DNA of 64,000 nt from Diorhabda sublineata (lineage: Eukaryota; Arthropoda; Insecta; Coleoptera; Chrysomelidae), in assembly GCF_026230105.1 (NCBI RefSeq), contig NC_079477.1, positions 5,523,001 through 5,587,000 on the forward strand, in the 5' to 3' direction. A model generated the notes under the pieces. The model was not told the DNA's origin, searched no databases, and was given only the letters and a program-made list of their open reading frames with translations. Below, piece by piece: positions 1-9,766 of this stretch. The position numbers and the translations under genes are program-made. Every line of letters begins with the position of its first letter. The stretch's first letter is position 1.

Positions 1-205
1 CTAGCCCTTTAGAGAATACCAATTATCGAGAGTCTCAAGATCCGGGAAAAGCTGAAGCAGTTACAAATGCAGCTGTTACTTCTTCAACAGAATGGTAGTC
101 AGATCTCACCTAAAAATATAAAAAAAATCTAATTTGATTTGACAAATAACAATAAGGAACATCAAGTTTACCAATTTAATTGAAATAATTTAAATAAATA
201 CTTAC
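1..205. other. No secure gene; AT-rich
   Basis: Two short open frames run through the first 130 bases, but neither has a recognisable motif and both meet stops. On the minus strand this would be intron downstream of the THAP exon at 206-386. Nothing else is supportable. Confidence 0.3.
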
Positions 206-386
206 ATATTTCATTCGAGTGGCTCTAATCATAGTTACAGCATTTGCTAACAATCTAAAAATAAGAGAGGATAATCTATCAAATGTAAAGTGTTTGGAAC
301 ATGAGAAACTGTTTTTTCCAGGAGTCCAGCTACCCTTTTCCACAATATTTATCCATTGGCTTCCCCGATTTTCTTTATCTGGCAAA
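206..386 (-). CDS. THAP zinc-finger domain, internal exon or relic
   Basis: The minus strand reads LPDKENRGSQWINIVEKG, then SWTP, then CSKHF, then a run ending near NAVTMIRATR. This is the second half of a THAP (C2CH) DNA-binding domain: the invariant Trp-Thr-Pro, the Cys-x2-His pair and a degraded form of the AVPTIF box. THAP domains occur in transcription factors and in P-element transposases. The piece is bounded like an exon: CCAG sits just before it at 387-390 and a GTAAGT donor follows at 200-205. The first Cys-x2-Cys half is absent from this exon; a candidate lies at 730-786. The AVPTIF Pro is lost, and the candidate first half holds a stop codon, so this may be a decayed copy and not a live gene. 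Confidence 0.5.
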
Positions 387-729
387 CTGGAAGTTTATCT
401 TTTCATTAGATTTAAATGATCAATTTCACAAAATTGATTGATATTCATAAATAGACTATTAATAAATATGATATAAAAATTAAAACTTAGTAGAATAGAA
501 AATATTGAGTCAAAAATATATGATAAAAAGTTAGAAGTTCTCTAAATAATAATGATATATTAAAATTAAATTTGATATCATTGTTTATAAACTACAAAAT
601 AAAAATGGTACGCCCATGTTGGGAGAAAATTTAGGTTACGAACAACTATGATGTGTTTTTAAAAATTTTTAACGTAAAGACCAATATTCACATCTGTGGA
701 TCATAATTATTATAATAATATGTACTTAC

Positions 730-786
730 CGAAGTAATTTTAAAAGCATCGTTTTAAGCAGATTTTGAACTTTCACAAGCACTACA
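730..786 (-). pseudogene. Possible first half of THAP domain, with a stop codon
   Basis: The minus strand reads CSACESSKSA, stop, then NDAFKITS, directly followed by a GTAAGT donor at 724-729. Cys-x2-Cys followed by a fold ending just before an intron fits the first half of a THAP domain and would pair with the exon at 206-386. The TAA at 754-756 interrupts it, and the exon phase (0) does not match the frame of the second piece. I read this as a broken relic. Confidence is low because only about 19 codons support it. Confidence 0.3.
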
Positions 787-799
787 ACTAACAATTTAT

Positions 800-1941
800 T
801 GTCTTGAAAACTATTTATATCACTGAGAGTATAAGTTTGTTCTTAGTAACTACTGAACTGGAGTAGTGCAGGCCAGTTCATGAGTGTATAGAAATAGTTC
901 GATCGGATACAAATAACGATATAGTGTTGATTATTGTATTTGAGGTTATTTGATGTGATTCAGCCCTTGTAGTATTAACAAAAATGGAAAACTATTCAGT
1001 TGGTCCGATGACGAAGATGTAGTGCCACCGTTTCCAGATTACACTGTCTTGCGCTGCACTGGCTGAACTAACTCTAGACTTAGTGCAAGCAGTTCAGTAA
1101 ACTGGATGAATTAGTTCTTTTGCACTGCTACTAAAACCCAACTTAACATTAGAAAATACTCAATGTTTGCTTGGTCGCAAACATTGAGTGAGTCGTAAAA
1201 TGATTATCCAAAATGGCTGACTTTGTCTCTTTTCTTTAATATGTGAGATATAGCACACGTTCCTTCCTTACTACTCTATGTTCTAAAAGACATGTAAACA
1301 GGCAGGATCAAAGAACGGCAAAAATCTCTTGTCGTATTCTTATGCATTTTCAGGTGTCAAATGATGACTTTCTGTCTTCTTCTGTCTATTATTTATAAGA
1401 CAAAGTAACAGTGTGCTTTGTAGGCGAAAGCTATAGGTAGAGAGTACATATGCTGCAGGTTTAACAATGAGGCGGATTGAAGAAGACCATATATGTAATT
1501 CTTCTATATGGACAGTTCCTATAAGTGGAAAGTGTTCCGACTAAGTGAAACAAATAGTGTATCCTCCTTTCTCTTCTCCAAACGCTTCAGTTAGTTCTGC
1601 GCATCTTTTGCGCGCATGAAGCATGCGCAGTATAGATAACGTGTCTCGAACGAATATTGTCGGCACCGTAACGTAGGAACGTTTTTATCCCATACCAACT
1701 GCCCATATAGGAGTATTACATATAAGATGAAAACGTACACTTTAAAATAAGGACTTCACATGGACTTTGTTGAAATTCATTCAATATGGATTTTGTGAAT
1801 TGGTACTTGCGTTTTTCTCAAAATTGACTGCACTTCCGTTGCAAGTATTCTGCAACCTCACAAAAATGCAAGATAGACACTGTGTACCTAATGTATACGA
1901 TGGTTTCCAATCTGTTGGAAAAATACCCGTTAGCACTAAAA
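800..1941. other. Intergenic; holds one inverted repeat
   Basis: No recognisable coding sequence. The only structure noticed is the GC-rich inverted repeat at 1597-1630. The open frame at 1767-1964 has no recognisable motif and runs into the LINE tail repeat. Confidence 0.4.
1597..1630. repeat. Inverted repeat CTGCGCAT / ATGCGCAG
   Basis: CTGCGCAT at 1597-1604 is matched by its exact reverse complement at 1623-1630, with an 18-base spacer that is itself rich in GCGC. The half sites resemble the NRF-1/alpha-PAL consensus (GCGCATGCGC). It stands out in AT-rich surroundings. A regulatory role is only a guess. Confidence 0.4.
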
Positions 1942-2053
1942 TCTTCTTCTTCTTCTTACGTTAGGACTAGGTCCTGTATTTTCATCAAGGGTTTGCCAGG
2001 AGTAGTTGGGATGCTGAGGACCAGCTTTCATACCACCTTATAGGTGGTCGTCC
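1942..2053 (-). mobile_element. LINE 3' end relic with (GAA)n tail
   Basis: On the minus strand the sequence reads GRPPIRWYESWSSASQ, stops a few codons later at 1983, and about 30 bases on runs into five GAA units (TTC on +, 1942-1957). Gly-Arg-Pro-x-x-Arg-Trp-x-x-Ser-Trp is the usual C-terminal tail of a group of insect LINE reverse transcriptases, and a short simple-repeat tail is typical of such LINEs. The same ending, GRPPKRWMDSWTSTSQ, occurs at 43379-44050, so both belong to one family. Everything 5' of the tail is missing: a dead 5'-truncated copy. Confidence 0.55.
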
Positions 2054-2252
2054 ACTAAAATAAAGCAATATATTATTCCCAATAAGACTCTACGATCCAG
2101 AACAATCCGTGCAACTGATGTCTGAAGCATTTGACATTTTGTTGACTGCAAACAGATGCAACGTCACTAATTGCAAGAAGCAGACAGGGCTTTGAAAGAT
2201 ATTCTGATGAATCAGATAACAATTCTATATAAAATGAAAAACTATTCTAGAT

Positions 2253-2500
2253 GTGATAGAGTAGATGATTTTTGGATGGAAATTATCGACAACAGTAGTA
2301 AAAAAATTCCTTCCTTATAATTTCTCACGACAATGTGACAGCAGAAAGAGGATTTTCTGTCTATATAAGAAGATTTTGATTGAAAATATAAAAAAATAAT
2401 CACTATAGACCAAAGATTAGTGTACTATTCTCTTAAAAAAAATTTGTCGACTTAGAAATGTAGATATTTCAAAATCTATGGTACTTCTCTTTGAGGAATA
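2253..2500 (+). pseudogene. hAT-like transposase C-terminal relic
   Basis: Using two frames, the + strand gives VDDFWMEI, then FSHDNVTAERGFSV, then a basic stretch. The pattern S-H-x-N-x-x-x-E-R-G-F-S is a recurrent C-terminal block of hAT-like repetitive proteins in insect genomes. Several stops and at least one frameshift are present, so it is not functional. The following 120 bases are lysine rich in translation and may be the remainder of the same relic. Confidence 0.4.
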
Positions 2501-2619
2501 CAAAAAAGACAAAAAATTTGCTGAAAACTAAGAAAAGAAAACTGGGAACAAAAAAGAAAAAATCCTTGAAGACTCTCAAAAACAGCTTGCAGCAGTGCAG
2601 CATGTAAATTCATGAAATT

Positions 2620-3170
2620 TCAATCGGGAAAATGTGAAAACCAAGCTGGAGAACCGAGAGAAAGACGGAAATTTGATTTTTACTTTTTACTAGAACTAAG
2701 AAATACCTAATGTAAAATTATGAAAGTCGAGGGAAATCTTTCTTGAACAATACAAAGCTTTATAAATGAAATAATAAAATATTAATTTTTATTAGTGTAC
2801 CGATATGAGATTGTTCCGATATTGCAGTTTCCGAGCTACAGTGATTTTATTATTTTGTGCGTGGAATCTTCTGATATTAAAACTCAGATGTTTCACTATT
2901 TTCTGTACTTATCAAATCAATTAAGAATTTCATATGAATGATGGTTCTTAGAGGACAATTGTGGATTAAACTCAAAATTTGGAAAATGTTCATAGCCTAA
3001 TTTAATATAAATTTATTTGATGTTTACAAAAACAATCACAAGTTCTATCTACATAACTCCTCTACTAATCTCTACATCTTTGAATATTAGAATGTGACGT
3101 CTTACTTGCGGAGTCACCAAAAATATATTTTCATGTTTTTATTAAAGTAATTTAGAGGAACAGCGACCCC
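2620..3170. other. Spacer upstream of the first Frizzled exon
   Basis: AT-rich with no recognisable ORF. From about 3172 onward the sequence becomes similar to the region upstream of the second Frizzled exon (from about 8460), for example the shared string CGAACGAAATTAACCGA-like at 3179 and 8472. This marks the start of the duplicated 5' leader or promoter. Confidence 0.4.
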
Positions 3171-3171
3171 G

Positions 3172-3372
3172 GTAGACAGAACGAAATTAACCGATTACCT
3201 CCGAGTATTTTTTAACAGACCGTGTGTGTTAGTAATGTCTCGATCGCTGTGTGGGTAGCATCGTTCCTCAAGCGCCGGTTTGTTTTGTATTCTCGTTAGC
3301 TTAGTATGTATTTAAATATGAGTGTCAACAATTGTTTAAAAAGTTTGATAATTGATTAAAAGCGCCGACAAA
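3172..3372 (+). promoter_or_regulatory. 5' leader of Frizzled copy 1, with uORF 3318-3359
   Basis: This block is alignable by eye with 8460-8640 in front of copy 2, but far more diverged than the coding exons. It holds an upstream ORF of 13 codons (ATG 3318, stop 3357-3359) beginning MSVNNCLK. The same uORF start occurs before copy 2 at 8587. No clear TATA box was seen. The transcription start is not determined. Confidence 0.45.
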
Positions 3373-4498
3373 ATGATGCGTGTACTCAAAGTGCTATTTT
3401 TAATTTCTTATTCATTCTGTTTTCAAGATGAAATCATAGAATCTGAAGATGATATACCACCTCATGGTAAATGCCAACCTATAACAGTACCATTTTGTAT
3501 AGGTATAGCTTATAATGAAACAATATTACCGAATATGTTGGGTCATCAGAACCTACAGGAAGCTGGCATGGAAATTCATCAGTACTTCCCTTTGGTTAAG
3601 ATTGATTGTAGTCCGGATTTGCAGTTTTTTTTATGTTCAGTATATGTTCCTGTTTGCACTATATTGGACCGCTATTTACCACCATGTAAATCATTGTGTA
3701 TATCGGCTAGGAACGGTTGTGAAGGTGTAATGCAAAGTTTCGGTGTCCAGTGGCCGGATTTTTTAAACTGCGATAACTTTCCAGAACCCGATGAACTTTG
3801 TGTCGGTCAAAATAAATTAACAGTAACTCCTCATCCTACGAGTGACGATGTTTCTAAACATCCAGTGACGAAAAAGTGGTCTCCATATCATGGTAAAAAT
3901 TATGGTTTTGTGTGTCCTGAACAATTTAAAGTACCCGATGTTTTGGAATACTCTTTTAAAGTTGGCGCGAAAGTTGAAAAAAATTGTGGAGCTCCTTGTC
4001 ATTTGATGTTTTTTGAAAACAGAAAAAACTTTTCAAAAATATGGATAGGAACATGGGCTATATTATGCTCAGTGAGTTGCTTATTTACAGTGTGTACTTT
4101 TCTCATCGATACCAGTAGATTTCGTTATCCAGAAAGACCAATTATTTTCCTATCTGTTTGTTACATGATGGTCGCAATAGCCTATGTTATAGGCTTCATC
4201 GCTGGGGATACGATAGCCTGTAGAGAAGCATATCCGAGTAAACATGGTATAGTAACGGAAAGTACCATCACTCAAGGAACCAAGTATGAATTGTGCACCA
4301 TACTGTTTATGGTACTTTACTTCTTTAGTATGGCTTCTAGTATTTGGTGGGTGGTGTTGACTTTAACGTGGTTTTTGGCAGCCGTACTTAAATGGGGACA
4401 TGAAGCGATTGAAGCTAATTCGCAATATTTTCATTTAGCGGCTTGGGCCATTCCTGCCATTAAAACAATCAGCATTTTAGCCACTGGGAAAGTTGACG
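3373..4498 (+). CDS. fz: Frizzled Wnt receptor, first coding exon, copy 1
   Basis: Encodes the N-terminal two thirds of a Frizzled receptor, the seven-pass plasma-membrane protein that binds Wnt and signals through Dishevelled. I place the start at the ATGATG at 3373; the open frame reaches back to a TTG at 3352, but copy 2 starts at the equivalent ATG. In order: signal peptide (about 1-17), cysteine-rich domain C34-C143 with all ten cysteines, N-glycosylation sites at N48 and N219, linker, then four hydrophobic helices (about 222-245, 255-278, 308-335, 352-370) with the YPERP and LKWGHEAIEANS signatures. The exon ends after GKVD plus one base, at a GTAAGT donor (4499), phase 1. It is most like the FZD1/2/7 and insect fz class. 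Compared with copy 2 it carries S122, V125 and V338 where family members usually have R or K, F and G. No exon for helices 5-7 was found in the window. Confidence 0.9.
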
Positions 4499-5563
4499 GT
4501 AAGTTCAATAATAATGAAGTTAGAGTACTTTAATTCTATTGAAAATTCAAACAAGTGATTTTGTCCTAACATTACTGTTCGAGGCCCATGGCAAATTAAT
4601 CTGATGGGGCCCTTTCCCTCGCAATATAAAGAATATAATAAATACTACATAAAGGAGATGTATAAAACGCTTTTAAAAATAATGAATTTCACTAAATGTT
4701 CTAATAATAAAATTTCTCCTTCGGGTTGGGGGCCTCTTCCGGCTGGGGGTCCGTGGCATTCAGCCCGTCCTGCCAACATTGTTACGCTACTGCCCCTTAG
4801 TAAAAATATGATAATACAACTAACACATTCTGTTGCATAATCTTATCATTGGATAAATCTAATAGACCCGTTAAGTTGGGTCTATTGGGTGGTGGAGTAA
4901 GATATAACGTGATAATTTACGTTTCATTAGGAAAATCTTACTTACCATGAGGTTATTGGTTTTGTAGCTACTATTTGTAAATGATGGGATGTTTCACTCA
5001 GCTCATTTATTGATTACACATATCTAAAACCAATTACTTGATACAACGTAAAATTAAGGCGTGGGGTAATAAATCCTCACTTATAGTCAATAAAATAAAA
5101 TAAAGAATCGAATCAACTTTCATAAACATACATGTATAGTTGGAAAAAACCATTTTTTACAAATACAAAATATTGAAATCTATCAATAAATAGTTTTTTG
5201 TTATACTACGAGTATAAATAGTAATTTCGTTAATATTATAATCTGTTTCCTGGACTATCAAAGATACAGATCAGATGAATCTTTTCCGATTGAAACATGC
5301 TTTTTTTTTTCTTCAAATACAATACAATTTATGCCTTGTTCGATACTTAGTTTTCAAATATTTGTGCTTTTTGATAAAAGCAAAGGGAGGTCTGAATCTG
5401 TAAGACACCAGATTTTTTTACGAAAAAATAATATGAAAAATTAACCAAAATGTGATTCCATTGGCCAAATGACATGAATAGACACGTAAATAGACATCCA
5501 TCAACATGAAATAACTATAGACGTCAATTGGTTCCAATGAACGTGAATTCATGTCATTTTTCA
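4499..5563. other. Intron or spacer after Frizzled copy 1
   Basis: Starts with the GTAAGT donor. No Frizzled exon 2 (the CFVGQ region after GKVDG) is recognisable here or anywhere up to copy 2. A small GC-rich patch at about 4715-4800 has an open frame with no known motif. The rest is AT-rich. Confidence 0.5.
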
Positions 5564-5928
5564 AGGGCGTCGCCAGCTTATGACTAGAGGGGGAGCAACG
5601 GGGCAATATTATGCAGGATAAAAAATATGAACGCCTGGTACAGTCGAGAGCGTGGAGCGTTACACTTTGGAAGTCTTTGCCTCGATGACGATTGTAATAA
5701 GAACGGTTCTAATATCAATATATAAAACGGATGTTAAAATCGCAATGTTATACTGAATATTACAATACTTTCTACAATATACATTAAACCTTAATTTGTC
5801 ATGCGAAGCGGAATTTATTAATACGTAAGGAAGTCAATTGCTCGCACGGCCTAAGGACTTTGGTCGCTTTGCGGCTAGTTACTTTGGATCTCTAGAGGGG
5901 GAAAACTGTTCCCCCCTGGTGACGCCCG
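5564..5928. mobile_element. 365-bp MITE with 12-bp direct flanks
   Basis: The ends are inverted repeats: GGGCGTCGCCA at 5565-5575 and TGGTGACGCCC at 5917-5927, with a further G-rich AGAGGGGGA-like block just inside each end. The element is bracketed by the identical 12-mer TGTCATTTTTCA at 5552-5563 and 5929-5940. It has no ORF. Size, ends and duplicated flank identify a non-autonomous DNA transposon. A duplication of 9-11 bp would suggest a Mutator-like source and 8-9 bp a hAT or Merlin source; the extra bases may be chance. Confidence 0.75.
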
Positions 5929-5940
5929 TGTCATTTTTCA

Positions 5941-6310
5941 TTTCATAAACGAATTATTATGAGAATTGTCAAGAAATAATGAGGACAAAATTATTAAATA
6001 AATGAAATTATTGATATATTTCATGGAAACTTCGTTTCGTTAATTAAGATTTTTGCTACTATTTACTGATTGCTAACGGTTAAAATGCACTATACACTAT
6101 ACTTTTTACTTAGACACTTTTTGGATAATAGTATGCAAAATCAAATTAAAAGAGAGTTCATTCTCAATAGAAATAAACTATTTTCGGCATACGACTATTG
6201 AACTCAATGTTTACACTACCACTACACCAACACTCACAATATTAACGGTTTCAGAAATTCCAACTTTTGTCTGAAAAGTTTCCAACATAATAACACAGAT
6301 AAAAGACATT
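5941..6310. other. Spacer, nothing recognised
   Basis: AT-rich sequence with no open frame or repeat that I can identify. Confidence 0.3.
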
Positions 6311-6319
6311 TGTTCTTCC

Positions 6320-6720
6320 ATAGGTAATTATTTTTATTCGTATAAATAATCTCCTTTTAAGTCTATACATTTTTTGCGATAACATTCTTGTATGATATCT
6401 CCTGTAACTTTGAGGTTAGGGAAAAGGTGAGTTGCTAAGGGGCAGATCCGCTAAATAGGGTAGCTGGTCAACTAAAACCGAGAGCAATTCAAATGCGGTC
6501 GCTTTTTTGAAGAGTCGACGAACGTAATGCCATGACTATCCAAAAAACGGTCGCCAGTCCATTTTCGTTCGATGGTGCCGTCTTGCGTTTTTCGGAGCAG
6601 GTTTGTCTTTTGTCACACAAAAAATCTCATTTTGCTTAAATTTTTCGATGATGTCGCAAATATATTTTCCAATTTATATTGACCAGTACCGACATCTTCA
6701 AGTCGAAGTCGGAAACTTTT
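6320..6720 (-). pseudogene. mariner-like transposase C-terminal relic
   Basis: On the minus strand, in shifting frames, the sequence gives THLFPNLKV and then ECYRKKCIDLKGDYLYE. These match the end of mariner transposases, where the third catalytic residue lies just before HLFPNLK and the protein ends near CIDLKGDY. Frameshifts and stops make it dead. No terminal inverted repeats were found. Confidence 0.5.
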
Positions 6721-7310
6721 CAGGCACGCCTCACGCATATTTTAACCCTTTTCCAAGTAATTTTATCTCGTGATTTGTAATAATATATTCATGTGACATA
6801 ACGAGTTTGGAAAGTGATACATTACACAACGTAACGAGTGCGAAATACACTTTCCAACGAGTTGTTTGCACTATTTTTCCTACGACCACGAAAAAAATTC
6901 TTCAAAAAACCGTATTTTTTAAATAAGAAAGTCAATTAAACAATATCACACATGTGTTGAAAAGTATATAAATACGTGTACTGAAAATGTTAAAAATCCT
7001 ACAAAATATTTTTTATTTTGTGATAGTAGAGATGACAAAAACGAAAAAAAAAGAACCAACAGAACAATACCTAACAAGAACTAAATACCTAATTAATGAT
7101 TTTGTTTTACTTTTTTTCGGAGACGTTATAAAAGTTAAATGTAAAGTGGTTATTACAACAATGACTAAATTGCAGTGGATTTTGTACTAACTGTGCACTA
7201 ACTAATGCTATACTATAGCGATATCATTCTCTAAAATAAGACCTTATGGATAGACAGCAATGATCCCGTCCTCAAATTCTAAAAGTAAGTTTTCCTACAA
7301 CAATATTATC
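6721..7310. other. Spacer with a small hairpin
   Basis: TGGAAAGTG (about 6809-6817) is repeated in inverted form as CACTTTCCA about 30 bases later, giving a possible short stem loop. The open frame at 6987-7190 is lysine rich and has no recognisable motif. Confidence 0.3.
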
Positions 7311-7311
7311 A

Positions 7312-7629
7312 ATGTCCAATGAGATTTTTGTTTTCGCATTTCACTTTCCAGACATGCTTAAGGCTTGTTGACGTCCAAGTTGTCGTCTCTGTTCCAAAAT
7401 TCTGCTGCAATTTTTTCTAGTTCGCGTCAATTTTAACCCTGCAACAAATGCTGTGCTGCAGATCTGCAGATTAATGTCCAATGACATTTTTGTTTTCGCA
7501 TTTCACTTTCCAGGCATGCTTTAGACTGGTTGACGTCCAAGTCGTCGTCTCTGTTCCAAAAATCTGCTGCAATTTCTTCTAGTTCACGTCCATTTTAACC
7601 CTGCAACAAACGTTATGTTGCAGATCTGA
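7312..7629. repeat. Two-unit tandem repeat, 162-bp period
   Basis: The unit starting ATGTCCAATGA at 7312 recurs at 7474 with the same order of landmarks (CATTTCACTTTCCA, TGACGTCCAAGT, TCGTCTCTGTTCC, TTAACCCTGCAACAAA, CAGATCTG). The units differ by scattered substitutions, so the duplication is not recent. No ORF runs through it. Confidence 0.75.
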
Positions 7630-8460
7630 TACAACCAAAAAACAGCGCATATTTACAAAAAATTATTTATCCAGGAATAAATCCAATACAGTTGAACATC
7701 ATAAATTCGGATTTCTAAAACGCAGAATATCTAAAATCCGGACTGATTCTTTCGTATCGTAATTTTTAGCACCATACATAACGATAGTATGAAGAATATG
7801 TTTATAAAGTATTTAATCTTTTTAATATTCGTATCAAACGCGATTTTTTCCATACCTCTCCCTCTGTTTATATTATTATGTGATATGATTTCTTGTTAGC
7901 GCGATAGATGGCGCCATCATAAATGCATTCAAATGTTGGTATGATCTAAAATACAGAAAATCGTAAAAGCCGGAACCAATCCTTTCCCAGTGATTCTGGA
8001 TTTATACTGTACTGTACTGTACAGTATATCATATTTATTTTACTCACCATCCATTTGTAATTTAACTAGCAGGAACATGAAAATAAAAAAACAAGAAAAA
8101 TCGAAGGAGGCTACATTCACCTGTCCACATGTATGTATGGGCGGCAACATATTAATGAAATTTACGCGCCAACAAGTATTGACAAATAACATAGCGAATG
8201 ATCGATTTACTTTTATAGAATTTCTGTAAGTCAAATGATTTTTATACTGTTTTTTGAGGATTTGAACGATACTAGAATTCTCTTCTTTTTACTAGGAAAA
8301 TTCCAGAAATATTTAAAATTAATTCTTTAAACTTGATTGGCGAGCTATGAGATATGGAGTCATTGAACAATCATGAAGCATTAGACTGTAGCTAACGTCT
8401 TTTAAGCGCATCCACCAAAAATGAACTGTCATCTTTTTAGTGAAACTATTTCCGAGGAGA
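7630..8460. other. Spacer; pogo/Tigger-like end and TGTAC microsatellite
   Basis: TACAGTTGAACATCATAAAT at about 7690 resembles the terminus of pogo/Tigger elements, but a matching opposite end is not convincing. A short run of TGTAC units lies at about 8004-8024. Open frames at 7990-8229 and 8040-8234 overlap on opposite strands and have no known motif. Confidence 0.3.
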
Positions 8461-8640
8461 CCCGGCAAACCGAACGAAATTAACCGACCGCAGTCTGCGT
8501 CAGTAATGCATTACACTCCGAAGGGGAAGCTTCGTTCCTCGAACACCGGGTTTGTTTGTGCACTCGCACTATTTTCGTGTCGGAATATGAGTGTTAATAA
8601 TTGTTTAAAAGTTTGATAATTGAATTAAAGTGTCGACAAA
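8460..8640 (+). promoter_or_regulatory. 5' leader of Frizzled copy 2, with uORF 8587-8616
   Basis: Counterpart of 3172-3372. Shared landmarks include CGAACGAAATTAACCGA, GTTCCTC and the stretch just before the start codon. An upstream ORF of 9 codons (ATG 8587, TGA 8614-8616) again begins MSVNNCLK, then diverges from the copy 1 uORF after a one-base difference. It stops 24 bases before the main ATG. Confidence 0.45.
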
Positions 8641-9766
8641 ATGATGCGTTTAATCCATGTGCTATTGTTAATTTCCTGTTCTCTCTGTTTCCAACATGAT
8701 ATGATAGAATCTGAAGACGAAATACCCCCTCATGGTAAATGCCAGCCTATAACCGTACCTTTTTGTATAGGTATAGCGTATAATGAAACGATATTACCGA
8801 ATATGTTGGGTCATCAGAACCTACAGGAAGCTGGCATGGAAATTCATCAGTACTTCCCTTTGGTTAAGATTGATTGTAGTCCGGACTTGCAGTTTTTTTT
8901 ATGTTCAGTATATGTTCCTGTTTGCACTATATTGGACCGTTATTTACCTCCATGCAAATCGTTGTGTATATCAGCCAGGAACGGTTGTGAAGGTGTAATG
9001 CAAAGGTTCGGTTTTCAGTGGCCGGATTATTTAAACTGCGATAACTTTCCAGAACCCGATGAACTTTGTGTCGGTCAAAATAAATTAACAGTAACTCCTA
9101 ATCCTACGAGTGACGATGTTTCTAAACATCCAGTGACGAAAAAGTGGTCTCCATATCATGGTAAAAATTATGGTTTTGTGTGTCCTGAACAGTTTAAAGT
9201 ACCCGATGTTTTGGAATACTCTTTTAAAGTTGGTGAGAAAGTTGAAAAAAATTGTGGAGCTCCTTGTCATTTGATGTTTTTTGAACACAGAAAAAACTTT
9301 TCAAAAATATGGGTAGGAACATGGGCTATATTATGCTCAGTGAGTTGCTTATTTACAGTGTGTACTTTTCTCATCGATACAGATAGATTTCGTTATCCAG
9401 AAAGACCAATTATTTTCCTATCTGTTTGTTACATGATGGTCGCAATAGCCTATGTTATAGGCTTCATCGCTGGAGATACGATAGCCTGTAGAGAAGCATA
9501 TCCGAGTAAACATGGTATAGTAACGGAAAGTACCATCACTCAAGGAACCAAGTATGAATTGTGCACCATACTGTTTATGGTACTTTACTTCTTTAGTATG
9601 GCTTCTAGTATTTGGTGGGTGGTGTTGACTTTAACGTGGTTTTTGGCAGCTGGACTTAAATGGGGACATGAAGCGATTGAGGCTAATTCGCAATATTTTC
9701 ATTTAGCGGCTTGGGCCATTCCTGCCATTAAAACAATCAGCATTTTAGCCACTGGGAAAGTTGACG
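8641..9766 (+). CDS. fz: Frizzled Wnt receptor, first coding exon, copy 2
   Basis: Same architecture and exact length (1126 bp) as copy 1: signal peptide, complete ten-cysteine Wnt-binding domain, linker, helices 1-4, and a phase 1 GTAAGT donor at 9767. Protein comparison by eye shows 19 differences from copy 1. Ten of them fall in the first 27 residues and only nine in the remaining 348. Copy 2 keeps residues typical of the family (R122, F125, G338 in AAGLKWGHEAI), so it looks like the better conserved copy. Downstream exons encoding helices 5-7 and the cytoplasmic KTxxxW motif must lie beyond the window, or the copy is partial. Wnt binding, membrane location and Dishevelled signalling are family knowledge. 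Confidence 0.9.

Noticed and set aside
3352..3372. Start of Frizzled copy 1 at the TTG at 3352, adding seven residues
   Set aside because: TTG is not a usual start in animals; ATG at 3373 is the position matched by copy 2, and the extra residues come from the leader.
3515..4002. Open frames of 71 and 61 codons overlapping Frizzled copy 1, and their counterparts at 8783-9288
   Set aside because: They are shadows in other frames and on the opposite strand of the conserved Frizzled exon.
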